A DNA stretch of 12,331 nt from Hirudo medicinalis (Eukaryota > Annelida > Clitellata > Hirudinida > Hirudinidae). Position numbers and translations under genes: made by a program. Positions within the stretch are counted from its first letter, which is position 1. Each line of letters opens with the position of its first letter. The DNA is taken from positions 131,560 to 143,890 of the forward strand of contig MPNW01000074.1 in the NCBI GenBank assembly GCA_011800805.1. Reading direction: 5' to 3'. Positions 1 to 10,700 of the stretch are shown one piece after another. The notes under the pieces are model-generated. The model did no database searches. It was not told the DNA's origin and saw only the letters and a list, made by a program, of their open reading frames with translations.

Positions 1-1
1 A

Positions 2-511
2 GTGCCAACCATCCATGTCAATGATGTTCTGATCTGGTATGGAAATGATCTCACTGGACAGCCATTTGAATTGAGACGTCACCTTGTTTCTCTGCTTCTG
101 AGAGGAATGATCAAAGAGGGAAGGCACAATTTACTCAGATACCATGTAAAAACTGCTTGCAGACTGGAAAATATTGCAGAAGAATCCTTTCAAAGAATTG
201 ATCTTGGAATGGCTGAAGGACAGAATCACACAAAATCACGTCTTTTTCCAATTTCAGGCAATGAGACAAGATATGTGGTACCATCTGGCATCTGCCTGAT
301 AAAAGTGATCAATGATCCTTGGATGAGTGCATGGAGTCAAAGTCATCAGAAAGAATATTTTTTCCATACCTTGAAGAGGACATCCATATTTGAGGTACCA
401 AAGGAAGCCATTGCCAATTACTCTCAATGTCTGAAAAATTCCTTCCTCTGGTGCTGGAGCAAGAATAACAGGCTCAAATCCTTGCTTGAATATTTGGCAA
501 GCCTGAATTAG
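2..511 (+). CDS. 3' end of an unrecognised protein-coding gene (partial)
   Basis: An open frame runs from the left edge to a TAG at 509-511, giving about 169 residues. An uninterrupted frame of this length is unusual in such AT-rich DNA, and composition is protein-like, with mixed hydrophobic and charged residues and several Trp and His (for example IWYGNDLTGQPFELRRH near the start and PWMSAWSQSHQKEYFF in the middle). I see no signal peptide, transmembrane segment or family motif that I can name, so no function is assigned. The true start lies outside the window. The window opens with the bases AG, so the left edge could be a splice acceptor and this the terminal exon, but that cannot be proved. 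The gene converges tail to tail with the PARP gene; the stop codons are about 1.25 kb apart. Confidence 0.6.
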   Translation: MPTIHVNDVLIWYGNDLTGQPFELRRHLVSLLLRGMIKEGRHNLLRYHVKTACRLENIAEESFQRIDLGMAEGQNHTKSRLFPISGNETRYVVPSGICLIKVINDPWMSAWSQSHQKEYFFHTLKRTSIFEVPKEAIANYSQCLKNSFLWCWSKNNRLKSLLEYLASLN

Positions 512-977
512 TGATTTATATTCAATTATGAGATACCATCAGAATGTCCTGCAGATTATTTATTTGATTTTATAGTTTCCACGACATTTTTGAACATATT
601 TCTATTATGTTGTGCATGTTAGTGCAGAGGGTTGCTTTCCTACAACAGTAATGGTAATTCATGTTTCCAACCTGGCTTGCTCTGCCACAAAGGAAATATT
701 GCATAAAATTGGCAAGAAGGTACAACAAGTTCTTCAAAGTAATTTTTTTAACCCTTATGACTATAATGTGCATGGGACTAAGTTGGCTAAGGTCTAGATA
801 CTAACATGTTATGTTATGATGAAGGAGGTAGTCAGTCCAGCATTGTCACTAAGCAGCACTGTATAAATGATTGAGCATCTCCCTTTTTGCTTAAGCAAAT
901 GTAACAAAAATGTTCAGTAATTTCGGGAAATCGGCGTTCTAGTACCAACGTTACAAGCACAACCTCAAACATAACAA
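512..977. other. 3' flank / 3' UTR of the left-hand gene, no further gene seen
   Basis: AT-rich sequence after the TAG at 509-511. Short opposed open frames (about 570-800) overlap on both strands and neither has coding character. No AATAAA is visible on the + strand here. The nearest variant, ATTAAA at 1138-1143, is inside the inverted-repeat element and is not a convincing polyadenylation signal. Confidence 0.5.
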
Positions 978-1238
978 GGGGTCATCCACAAGGGACACCT
1001 GCAAAAACACGTTCATTTTAAACCTCTCCTCCCATGTCCACATTAGTCCACTTTCGACTTGACAACTTCCCCGCCCTCGAGGAACTCCACAACGTGTCGC
1101 AAATTTCCTAACACGTTTGTGCAGATATCCATATTGTATTAAACAGTAACCTTAACCTCCTCCCCTTGTCCATAAAGCTCCGCTTTGGGCTCCTCCATGC
1201 TCTCCCCCTTTGTGCGGACGTCTTCAGTGGATGATCCC
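978..1238. mobile_element. Small inverted-repeat (MITE-like) element, about 261 bp
   Basis: The left end reads GGGGTCATCCAC (978-989). The reverse complement of the right end reads GGGATCATCCAC (1227-1238), so 11 of 12 terminal bases match. Similarity continues inward more loosely: ACACCTGCA on the left against ACGTCCGCA on the right. The interior is clearly richer in C and G than the flanks and has C-rich tracts near both ends, as in a bipartite MITE. No transposase frame is present; the 75-codon minus-strand frame at 1108-1335 runs across one end and is not coding. No clear target-site duplication is seen. I recall similar GGTCATCC-type ends from repeats in other animal genomes, but that is memory and not a search result. 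Confidence 0.6.
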
Positions 1239-1761
1239 TAAACACGCTAGTCACTAGATACATTTTCAGGTATAGAAGGCTTGAGTATTGGTGCCGAGCA
1301 ACCCGACATCCAGGAGACCCACCTAAGCACCACACAAAAAATTAATGGAAGAGCTAGAAATATATGAAATATGGTTTTATATGAGGAGTGATTGCTGACT
1401 AAACATCACGAGAGCCACCACAAATGACAAAGCCCTTGATTAGTTCTGAACTTCTAATTTCTTAGACTCTCATTCAAACAACTAAAGTTAAAGAAATATT
1501 TATTTATGATATTTTTGAAGCAGGTCAAGGTCATGCATGATTTTGGAACCATTAGTCACTCAAATATTTCAATTTCTATCAGAAATAAAAATGTAAGTGT
1601 AACATGGAATCAACAACCAAGATTGTTTGTTTTTTCACATTTGAGAAAATTTCGAATTATCCAATGTCATAACTACTGCATGAACATAAAACAAGATCAT
1701 GATCCAGGTAAATGGCTGGATTAATAAAACAGATTGAAATTTAAAGAAAAACTTCATCAAT
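1239..1761. other. Intergenic DNA including the presumed 3' UTR of the PARP gene
   Basis: AT-rich and without a supported gene. It contains a short palindrome, CTAGTCACTAG, at 1247-1257, just outside the inverted-repeat element. The open frame at 1506-1724 has no recognisable motif and lies opposite the expected 3' UTR of the minus-strand gene. Confidence 0.5.
1499..1504 (-). promoter_or_regulatory. Candidate polyadenylation signal of the PARP gene
   Basis: TTTATT on the + strand reads AATAAA on the minus strand, about 258 bases past the PARP stop codon. It is the first canonical hexamer I found downstream of that stop. AATAAA is common by chance in AT-rich DNA, so this is only a candidate. 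Confidence 0.35.
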
Positions 1762-4700
1762 TCAGATCCTTTTGTACTCCACAAGGAACTCGGGGTAGCA
1801 TTGGGCATGATCATAAACCACAAACTCTCTGAACAACAAGGGTCTCACATCCTGCAGCAACTTTTTGATCTTCTCAGTTTCCACAGCAGCAGCAGGAGAA
1901 TTGCTGGTTTGCAATGTTTTCAACTTAGTAGTGAGAGCGTTGTAGTGGGTCAAAGTATAAGTCGTGGTGTGTGTGCCGAGGACAGAATCGTTCAGAGGGT
2001 GAATAGAACACTTGTCAGAGAAGCATCCCGGGAAGTCACAAGGAGGTCTCTTGAAGGCCTCTGGGCGAGTGGCCTCAAACATCTTTCCTAGGAAGACCCT
2101 GGCCACAAACATGTACAAGTTATCTCCGAGCACACTTCTGTCCTCTTTTGAATCTGATTTTTAAAAGGCAAGCAATAAATTCATGTAGTAACATCAATAA
2201 TTTTTTAATTATCAAGGAAATAAATGTTTCTTATGTTGCTAATATAAAAGTTATTTATAAAATCCCAAAATTAATCAAAACCATAAAGCAATTAAAAGAC
2301 AACATATATAGAATCAAATTAAAAGTCAAATTAATCTGTAAAATTAGCAGTCAATCATGTATATCTGACACCTGCATACTGGTCAGCCTTGGTTGAGCTC
2401 TCTGCAAAATATATGCCTTGCCCAAAGAGAGCATGCTGACTTCCAAGTCTAAAGTCCAATCCCTGATCAATGATTGCATCCTTCTTGTCAAACCTCGTCC
2501 CATGGAAAAGGTGACACTCATTTATTTCCCAAAGAAGTTGAGACATCCCAGCTGAATCAGATGCACCTGCAAAAGAAAATGTGATGGCCACATTTAAATA
2601 GTTTTAACTATTTAGTTAAATAAACATTTGAACATTTGCTCCCAGCAATTACAAGACATATTCATAAATTTAAGTGCGCAAGAGCAAGCGCACGTTGAAC
2701 AAGTGGTTTCTAAAAAATTCTTATTTTCGGTCGGTTTGTTTGTATCTTATTCAAATCTGCTCCCTCGGAGCTATTTTGATGAAACCCTTTTTTTTTTATC
2801 TTGTGTCAAGGGGGTGGTTATAGAAAAAAGTTCCTAAAATCTAGAACCACTTTAAACTTATTACTTTAATATAGGGAGAGACAAAATAGGACAAGACAAG
2901 CTCACCTCTAGTAAGTATGGGGGACCCTACTTTGCTGTCTAAAGATGTAAAACCAGGGACACTGTTCTGCAGGCAGAACTCCTTAACTCTGGCCATGTAC
3001 CTTTTATATTGAAAAACATTTTCTACAGAGTAGATTTTAACGACTTCGACATTTCTGAAATAAAAAATAACTGCATTAAATTTGTGTCCATCACATGAAT
3101 AATTTGTCTGTGATAATTTATTGGGGAAATTTTATTAAATGGTCATAGTGTAATAAAACAACAACTTCACATAAGGTTTTAATGAGTTAGTTTAGATAGA
3201 TGGTGCACCTGTGGCACAGTTTGGAAGCATCTCGCCCAACTCCAATTATTCCAAATTTCCACGTTTGGTTGACCATATTGAGGACGTATTTGTACATCTC
3301 CGAATCGGGGAGAAGAGGTACAAGACAACCTACGGAAGGAAGTCATGTCAAAATTAATTGGTCACAACATCATGGTCCGACATGATGTCACTCCGATGGC
3401 CTGCAGGTTCTTTGGCTGAATGGGTTGCATTCCTGCGTGCGGCGGTAATGGCAACGGTCATAATGCGTCCTATTTACAAACCGGCCTGCACTCCCAGGGA
3501 GAACCCTCGGGTAGGGGCGCCGAGTAAATGATAGAGCAATTAAAAAGTGCCTCGACATCCTATTCGGATACAAAAGGCAATCAGAAGATCGGCTAAATGC
3601 AATGCATCTAGTTGAATGGCAGATGTTTCATTAAGCAAGTAAACTTAATCAAACCATTAAGAATGAATTCTGCATTTCAATTAAAAAGAAACTTCACGTG
3701 TGCATCTACGAGCTGCACACATCCATTAATCAGTGTTCACCCATTACTTTAATGTTTCAAAGCTTTCTGATAACTAAATTTCAATTTGTATTCCAGGTTT
3801 TCTCATTTTTATAAGCTTCACAACAGACTTCACTACCTCTGTTGCTCGAAACATTTCTAAGGTTTCCAGTGAAGGTTGACCAATGATCAGGTGCATAGAT
3901 GTCTTCATGTCCCACCAGTTTGAGAAATCCTGAAAGGTTTCCATGCCTCAAGGGTTGGTTCATAACAACCTTCATTTGTTTGGCTGAAAACTTGGAAATA
4001 GGTAATCAGATAAATACCCAATCTTTCAATGGGCATAAATTAAAATGTGTCCTTTATTAGGTAATTCATCACAATTAACCATAATATTCATAATCAAAAC
4101 CATGTAAGATTCATGCAACAGCAATGGAATACCTACGTTCACAATAAACGTATGCGCATAATTGCATTACAACATTGACATCACTGGAACCACTTATTCC
4201 ACCATGTTTAAGATGCATCTCGAGTTTGGAAACCGAAATTTTGTAAAAAAAATTATTACATAAAGTTAAATCTGCAACCACCCGAAGTTATGAGACTCAC
4301 CCAGTTTTAAGACCCTATTTTGTTTTTTGAAAAGGTGCATCTTATACATGGGGAAATATGTTACTCCTGTCATCAATATATGATATTTTATCAGTACATA
4401 ATTAACACAACATGAAATACAATTATGAACCTGTTTATAACCACAATCATTTTACAGCAACAACAATCACGTTCTTTTACCACCACCACTTAGTCAAACA
4501 GGATTTCTTCGAGAACTATTCTATGGCAACCAACTTACAGAGTTCTCCCTGAGGATGACATCAGTTATGGCTTGCACCACGGAATCAAAAAACTTTTCTC
4601 TTCCTTGAAGAATGATTGTGTTTGATGCGCTATCTTCAGAATTTAAATTCGAAGATGAATAAATCGATTAGATTGGTTGTCAATTACATTATCAAAATAA

Positions 4701-7700
4701 TCCCAAAGCAAAACATTAATGACAACAGATGACATCATGGTTAATATTGGAAATGCTAATATCAACCATAACAACTGATCAAATTGCAGCGGCATGCAAA
4801 TGAAGCCAACCGAAATTTATCTTGACATGATTATGCTGGATCTTCATGATTGATTTTAACAATTTTTCTGTCATGATGTCATCCTTCAAACCAACTTTTT
4901 GAAACAAATCATTGCATTCAATGATCTTCCTCCTCGAAAATTTCATCAAAACTTCTTTTATTGCCTCAGGGAATTTATCAGCTTCAGAGTTTGATATCAG
5001 GTATGCATATAATAACAAAGTCTGCCTGGTATCTGCAGGAAATGAGGAATTAACTGAAATGAAAATCATGCCACTATTGCATGAATAAAAAATCAATAAA
5101 AATGGGAGATTCCAGCTAGTATTTAAAAACTAATTAATAATTTAAAGAATGCAGTGTATTAGCAGACAACAACAACAATAACTATAGAAAGTCAGTAACC
5201 ATTAACAATCAACATTGCACATACCATGCAGAAGGACCTACCTTTGTCAGTCTTAAAATTAATGGCAAATACTTTGTTGAGTTCAAACTTTGATATTTCT
5301 ATTTTCAACTCACTATTCTTTTCATTGAAATATGCCTCTGTTATGCCTGAAAATCATCATATTACTATTACAAAATTATCAGTTATTAAATTATCAAATA
5401 TTTGGTAATAATTAATTAAAAATATGACAAAATAAGAGCTTAAAAACAATTAAAACATTACTTAATAGAAATATTAAAGTATCCATTGATTAAGGATATC
5501 ATAAATGACCTCTTCTTGATCCACATGTATTATGCCAAAAGGTAACATGGTAAGTTGGATAGTTTTATTTTACATTTCTCAAACTAACATCAAATCAAGA
5601 TAACAATAACATAGTCATAACTAATAACTGTTAGTGCTCAAATACAAAAACTGTTGAGTTATAGATATAACAACATGTCTCTCTGACGTGGTGATCATGG
5701 TGATCATCATGTGCATCCCAATAGCAATCCTAATCAATCTTAACACCTCGCCACATCACCACACTGCTACATCATATAATGTCCTATTTTTATTTTGTTT
5801 CCTTCTAACAACAACAACTCACCTGACCACCTCACTTTCCCAACTAAATCAAGGAAATGTTGAACTAACCAGCAATTTTAATAGTTGCCTGTTTTTCTTT
5901 AAGTGTTGCCAAAAGAGATTTTGCAGTGTTCGCCGATGCTAAAACTTCATCCTCCTTTCCAAGAAACACTAGTCTTTCCTCTGGCACCAAATATTTTGTC
6001 TTGTTGGCACTGACAGGAATTAAGATTAAAATGAAAATGAAATAGTTAATATATGTTATAATATGTTAATTATTATTAATATATCACACACACACACACA
6101 CACAATCTGCTTTGCAGTCACTTTACAAAAATACCTAATTAAATAATTAAATTAATTTATAATAAAATTTGACTTATTGATTAAAAACACAAAGTGACTC
6201 ACCTAAAACCAGCAAGATGCATTTTGATGAACTTGTAGGCCAAAGGAGACATTTTGATGGATTGAGAATCTGCATTTGGATCCCCCTTTGTTGCACAATC
6301 CACCTTAGTTGCACAATCCACCTTTGTTGCACGATCCCCCTTTGTTGCACGATCCCGAGAACCAAAATGAGCTGCTCCTCTTCCTCTTTGATGGCTTGTT
6401 GATTGCTTAACTTTGAAAAACTTTTCACCATCTTTGTGTGGACTAAGTGGAAAATTTGGGTCACTCTGAGAGCCTTGCAATGGAGAAGGTCCCATCACAT
6501 TTTGGCTGCTCTGAGATGCAGAATGAGGGGGGCCCATTTTTCTCTGATAATCCTTCTCTTGGCTTTCATCTTTTGATTTTAAACCAAGACCTCTCGTATC
6601 TTGTGCTAAGGATAAGACTTTTAGCTTTTCTTCAACTTTGCATTTCACAATTACAAAATTTGGGTCACTTTTAAAGCCTTGCAACATCACTCTTCGAACA
6701 TGAGAAGTTCCAGCTGTAAATAATCAATAAATAAATTGGTGAATGCATGTTATTCATAAGCACTGGAACTAAAGGTCATCTCATTAACAATTTATGCCTC
6801 CTCAACAGGATAGGTCTTGCTGGCTGTAATTTTGTCAACTTTCCAGATTTCAAAGTGACACATATTAGACATCATTCCTTTTGAATGAATCAGCAAAAGT
6901 GCTCCAATACTATTCAACAACCTACATTTTATTGGGTTACATTTATTAGGTTACATTGGTAACCTGTTACCAATCCTTGGAATTCCCTCTTCTGGAAATT
7001 GATTGCTACCTTTCACTTAATAGCAAGCAAGGACCAACCATGTCTTCATCAATTTTCTTTACTTAAATTAACATCATTTTTTAGGTGACTTTAAATTGCT
7101 TCAATGTCTTACACTTAGACTTTTCACAAACTGATTCAAACTTGAGTTAGTGGCCTAATTGCACTCTAATTTGTGTTATGTAAAAATAAAAAATGACCTT
7201 TGATAGAACAGAATAGAAGCACTTCACAATGGTTTCAAATGCAGCAAAAGAACTTTAAAGTTAGCTTATAAGTATTCAGATGAAGATTATTATTTGATGA
7301 AGCAAATGATAACATGCAAATCAGAAATATTTTGCACAAAATTGATCTAATCCTGATTAATAATTATTCCTAACTTCTAAGAAGAAGTTGATTTAATTAC
7401 TATTGGTATAATTAAAAATAAACAACTGGCTTATTGCAAAGATGAATCAGTCTATACTAATGCAAAAATTGATCACACTCACTGCCATAGTCATCAACTT
7501 TTAGTGAGATGTACACCAGGTATTCCTTCATGAGGCTTGCAGCAAAAGCATTCCACTCTTGAACCTTAACATGCACATCCATGACAAACGTTCCATCAGA
7601 GAATACTTGGCAAAAGTCATTGAGCATGGCTTCAGCTGCTGATCTTGCAACTTCTCTGTTTTCACCGAGAACCATTCCTCTCTCTTTAGTATTGTCATAG

Positions 7701-10700
7701 AAATATACAACTCGGAGCTGCTTCTCTTCAAAAAACTTGATGAGGAAACTGAAAGGTTCATGAAAACATACTCAGGAATGAAGAATCAAAAACCAAGGTT
7801 TTACAAAAAGAAAAAATTAAATTAAAATCATTCTAATAAAAATGCAAATTTTTTCAAAACTAATTATTTAGAAAACCTGTATCCTTTTGAGGATTTGAGA
7901 CTCAAGGCAAACTCTTTTGGTAAATTCAAGAATGTTGAAGTCATGTGACTGATCATGCCACTTATAATAGAAAGAATGTCACGAAGTTTCATCCCATCAC
8001 AATGACCAACACCAATTCTGTGATTCTTCTCATCAATCCAAACTTTCCAACCATGAGCCATGGATTTTCTCAGTTCAACCAACAATTTCTTCATCAACTG
8101 ACATTTTTCTCTGTCCACCTCTTCAAACTTTATCCACTGTGAGACAACTTAGTCTAAATTATCTATTTAAATTTTATAACAGCTGAAATATAAAATATTT
8201 CATCAATATTTCGCCAATGCCAAAAGGAAATTCTAGAAGTTATGTTATTGAATAAAGCTTTATACAAAAAAAAAACTTGAAATTCACATAAAAATATTGC
8301 TCTCACCTCAACAAAAGGCAAACCTTTGAGAACATTAGGGCAATTTTTGTCAAATTTGATCTGATAATTACAAATGAGCTTGAAAGTAATAACAATGAAT
8401 TTATGTATTTGATTTGTAATGTTATTTTTATGCTAATTTAATAATTTATTAGCATTCTGAACATATCATTTCATAGCCTCAGTTTCATCAATTTGAACTG
8501 ATAGTCGTGTGGTCTTGACATTGATCTTGACCAATATTTGATCCTTGTATTGCTAAAGAAATCTTCAATTGCTAATCCTTTAGCTTCAATTTTTAATTGT
8601 TTTTTTTATAACTGGACAAATTCCTGATGAGTTAAAATTTGTCAAAGCTACTGCTATATTTAAAAATGGTGATTATAATGCTGTTTCTCTAAAATTCTTG
8701 AAAAAATGTTTGTAATAGACATTATGAATATTTTGGATTCAGTAAAAACATTCTGCCAGTCAGGTGTGTTGCTAAAAATATTGGAATTATTTCAAGAATT
8801 CATACTTATATTAAAACCAAGGTAGCTTTTTATTATTTCTCAATTATTTATGCATACTTAAATTACCAATATAATTTGGGCTTCCACTTATCAAATACAT
8901 TTGAGATGGTTACTTATTTTGTAAAAAAAGTTATCAGTATCATATTTCAGTTACTATCTTTTCAGTATTTATCAGTTATCTTTCCCTAGTCATCCAACAT
9001 TTATTGATAATAATTTGTTGGATGTCTTCAAAATTCATGGTTTTCAAGTTTCACTTTTTATGTATTCCTATGATAATATTGCACTCACTAAAATATTTTG
9101 TTTTTACTGAAAGTTCCACTATTCATGTAAAACTCATGAATTCCATCGCACTCCAAAACCACATTAAAATTATTTTCTGTTCAATGTTATGGCCCAAGAC
9201 TTTATTCAATTTTACCTATGGAATTAAAACAATATTTATCTATTCCTTCTAATATGATCTGTGTATACTCTTTAGAAAATTCCTCAGCTGGTATAGAATT
9301 AAATTGCTCTTTTTACAATTCAGTAACCTCATTTAAACTGCTTCTTGCATTTATTTGCATTACCAGGGTCAGTCTGACACCAAAAACATGGTTACTTCCT
9401 TAAGCCCGACTCTTACATTGTAAAACCTGAGATATCCTTAGTTGCAAATAAAATTGAAAAGCAAGAAATGTTGTACTATAAATAAGAATAGAATAATAAT
9501 GTTAAATTGGTAAAAAAAATAATGTAATGATATTACAAATTAAATGGAGCAGTTTACTCTGGCATGCTAGTGGTTTGTAAGATTCAGAAATATAATAACA
9601 TCTGAATCAATATACTTTTTAGGCTTATTTATAGTTCTTAACTAGTTCTATTATATTAATTTGAAGAAATCAATCATAGCAACCTGAATTGCCTCTAATG
9701 GTAGAGGTGCAATATGAGGCAGAGGTAACAGTGCCTGTTGGCATAACTGTCCAGCTGCAAATGTTGATGGGCTTGGCAGTGGATATCCTGCTTCTCTGCT
9801 ATTTGCTGGAAATGGAATTTTTGGGAACAAACAAGTTCAAATAATTCAAATCAAAATAAAACTAAGTAAATAAACAAGTGAAATGCCATTAAATCATCAA
9901 AAACCCATGCCAACCACAGGATGACCTTTGCTTCTGAACAAAGCCTTTGCCTCTTGACCTCCACCTCATCTTTGATTGGCCACCACTTTTTGCTCTTGCC
10001 TTGCCATGATATTCAGATATGTGCAGTCGTTCTCCTAGTATGTCACCATGTTGGGCATTGGTATACAAGCCAATATCTAAGGGTTGTGAATGAACGCTTT
10101 TATGGCAATATTTAGATTAATAAGATCAATACTTAGTTATCTAGATGAATTTTTTTTATAGAAATGTTCCAATCATAAAGCACTCTATAACCATTGTGTT
10201 CTCAATACAGGCTGAGTTACAAACAAGGCATGTTAATTCTCTGGCATCACCAGCACGAATGGAATATTATCCCTAATAAATAATACAATTTGTAACAAAT
10301 ATGCTCTAACCTGCCTCATCAGGGATCTTGACAAGAGCATACTGCTTTTGTCTGTCAATATGGAGCACTTCGACTCTGTAGTCACCCTCAAAAGATGGTG
10401 GCACAAACATAGGTTGCTCCAAATACAAACATATTTCAATTTGTTGTATATTTGGCTTAAGATTTGCCACATAAAGCTTCCTCATTTTTTTAATACGAGT
10501 GACCTCCAGTTTTGATCCCCTAAATGTTTCTTGCTTTAACTGTTGCATAACTTCCTCTGCATCTAATTAAAAAGACAAATTGATCAAACGTTAATGCATG
10601 ATTAAAAAAGTTGAAATTCTCCAAACCTGTGGGAACATTTATAAATTGAACAAAGTAACTATCAGATCCAGCTTCACTAATTTCAACATTTTCTTGCCAA

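Larger units (their letters stand above)
1762..3990 (-). other. Exons 14-18: PARP catalytic domain
   Basis: The domain begins near YAPDHW (827-832), runs through PLLPDSEMYKYVLNMVNQT and VEVVKIYSVENVFQY, and reaches the NAD+ site: HLFHGT with His958, FGQGIYFAE with Tyr989, YADS closing exon 17, then MFVARVFLGK. The end is REFVVYDHAQCYPEFLVEY, with Glu1111 at the position of the catalytic glutamate of PARP1. His-Tyr-Glu is therefore complete. His binds NAD+, Tyr stacks on nicotinamide, and Glu is needed for chain elongation in poly-type members. A 44-codon stretch (residues 1059-1102) precedes the last strand, and an 18-residue segment (870-887) may be intron. The two do not affect the triad. 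Confidence 0.9.
6203..6713 (-). other. Exon 9: KH-like end plus low-complexity repeat linker
   Basis: The largest exon (511 nt, residues 438-608). It opens with the end of a KH-like module (VRRVMLQGFKSDPNFVIVK), then becomes polar and low in hydrophobics: Ser, Gln, Gly, Pro and Lys, with a short RGRG motif at 547-550. It contains four tandem six-residue units at 558-581 and a duplicated LQG..SDPNF motif (448-457 and 516-525). It ends with ordered-looking sequence (AYKFIKMHLAGF) leading into exon 10. The middle is probably a disordered, length-variable spacer between the two KH-like blocks. Confidence 0.75.

Noticed and set aside
1108..1335. 75-codon minus-strand open frame
   Set aside because: It lies largely within the inverted-repeat element and crosses its end at 1238. 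It is Arg-rich as a result of GC-rich composition and has no motif.
1801..2091. 96-codon + strand open frame
   Set aside because: It is the antisense shadow of PARP exon 18, which has clear catalytic motifs on the minus strand.
6174..6464. 96-codon minus-strand frame and the + strand frame at 6217-6402
   Set aside because: Both are other-frame readings of the 18-nt repeats in exon 9. The frame used joins in phase to exons 8 and 10.
6792..6877. Possible extra minus-strand exon in intron 8 (frame with CHFEIWKVDKITASK)
   Set aside because: An acceptor is available, but no donor returns it to phase 1 before the stop codon, so it cannot be placed in the transcript.
7528..7761. 77-codon minus-strand frame overlapping exon 8
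   Set aside because: It is the alternative frame of exon 8. The chosen frame has the KH-like pattern and matches the phases of exons 7 and 9.
9921..10115. 64-codon + strand open frame
   Set aside because: It is antisense to exon 4, whose minus-strand frame completes RRM2.
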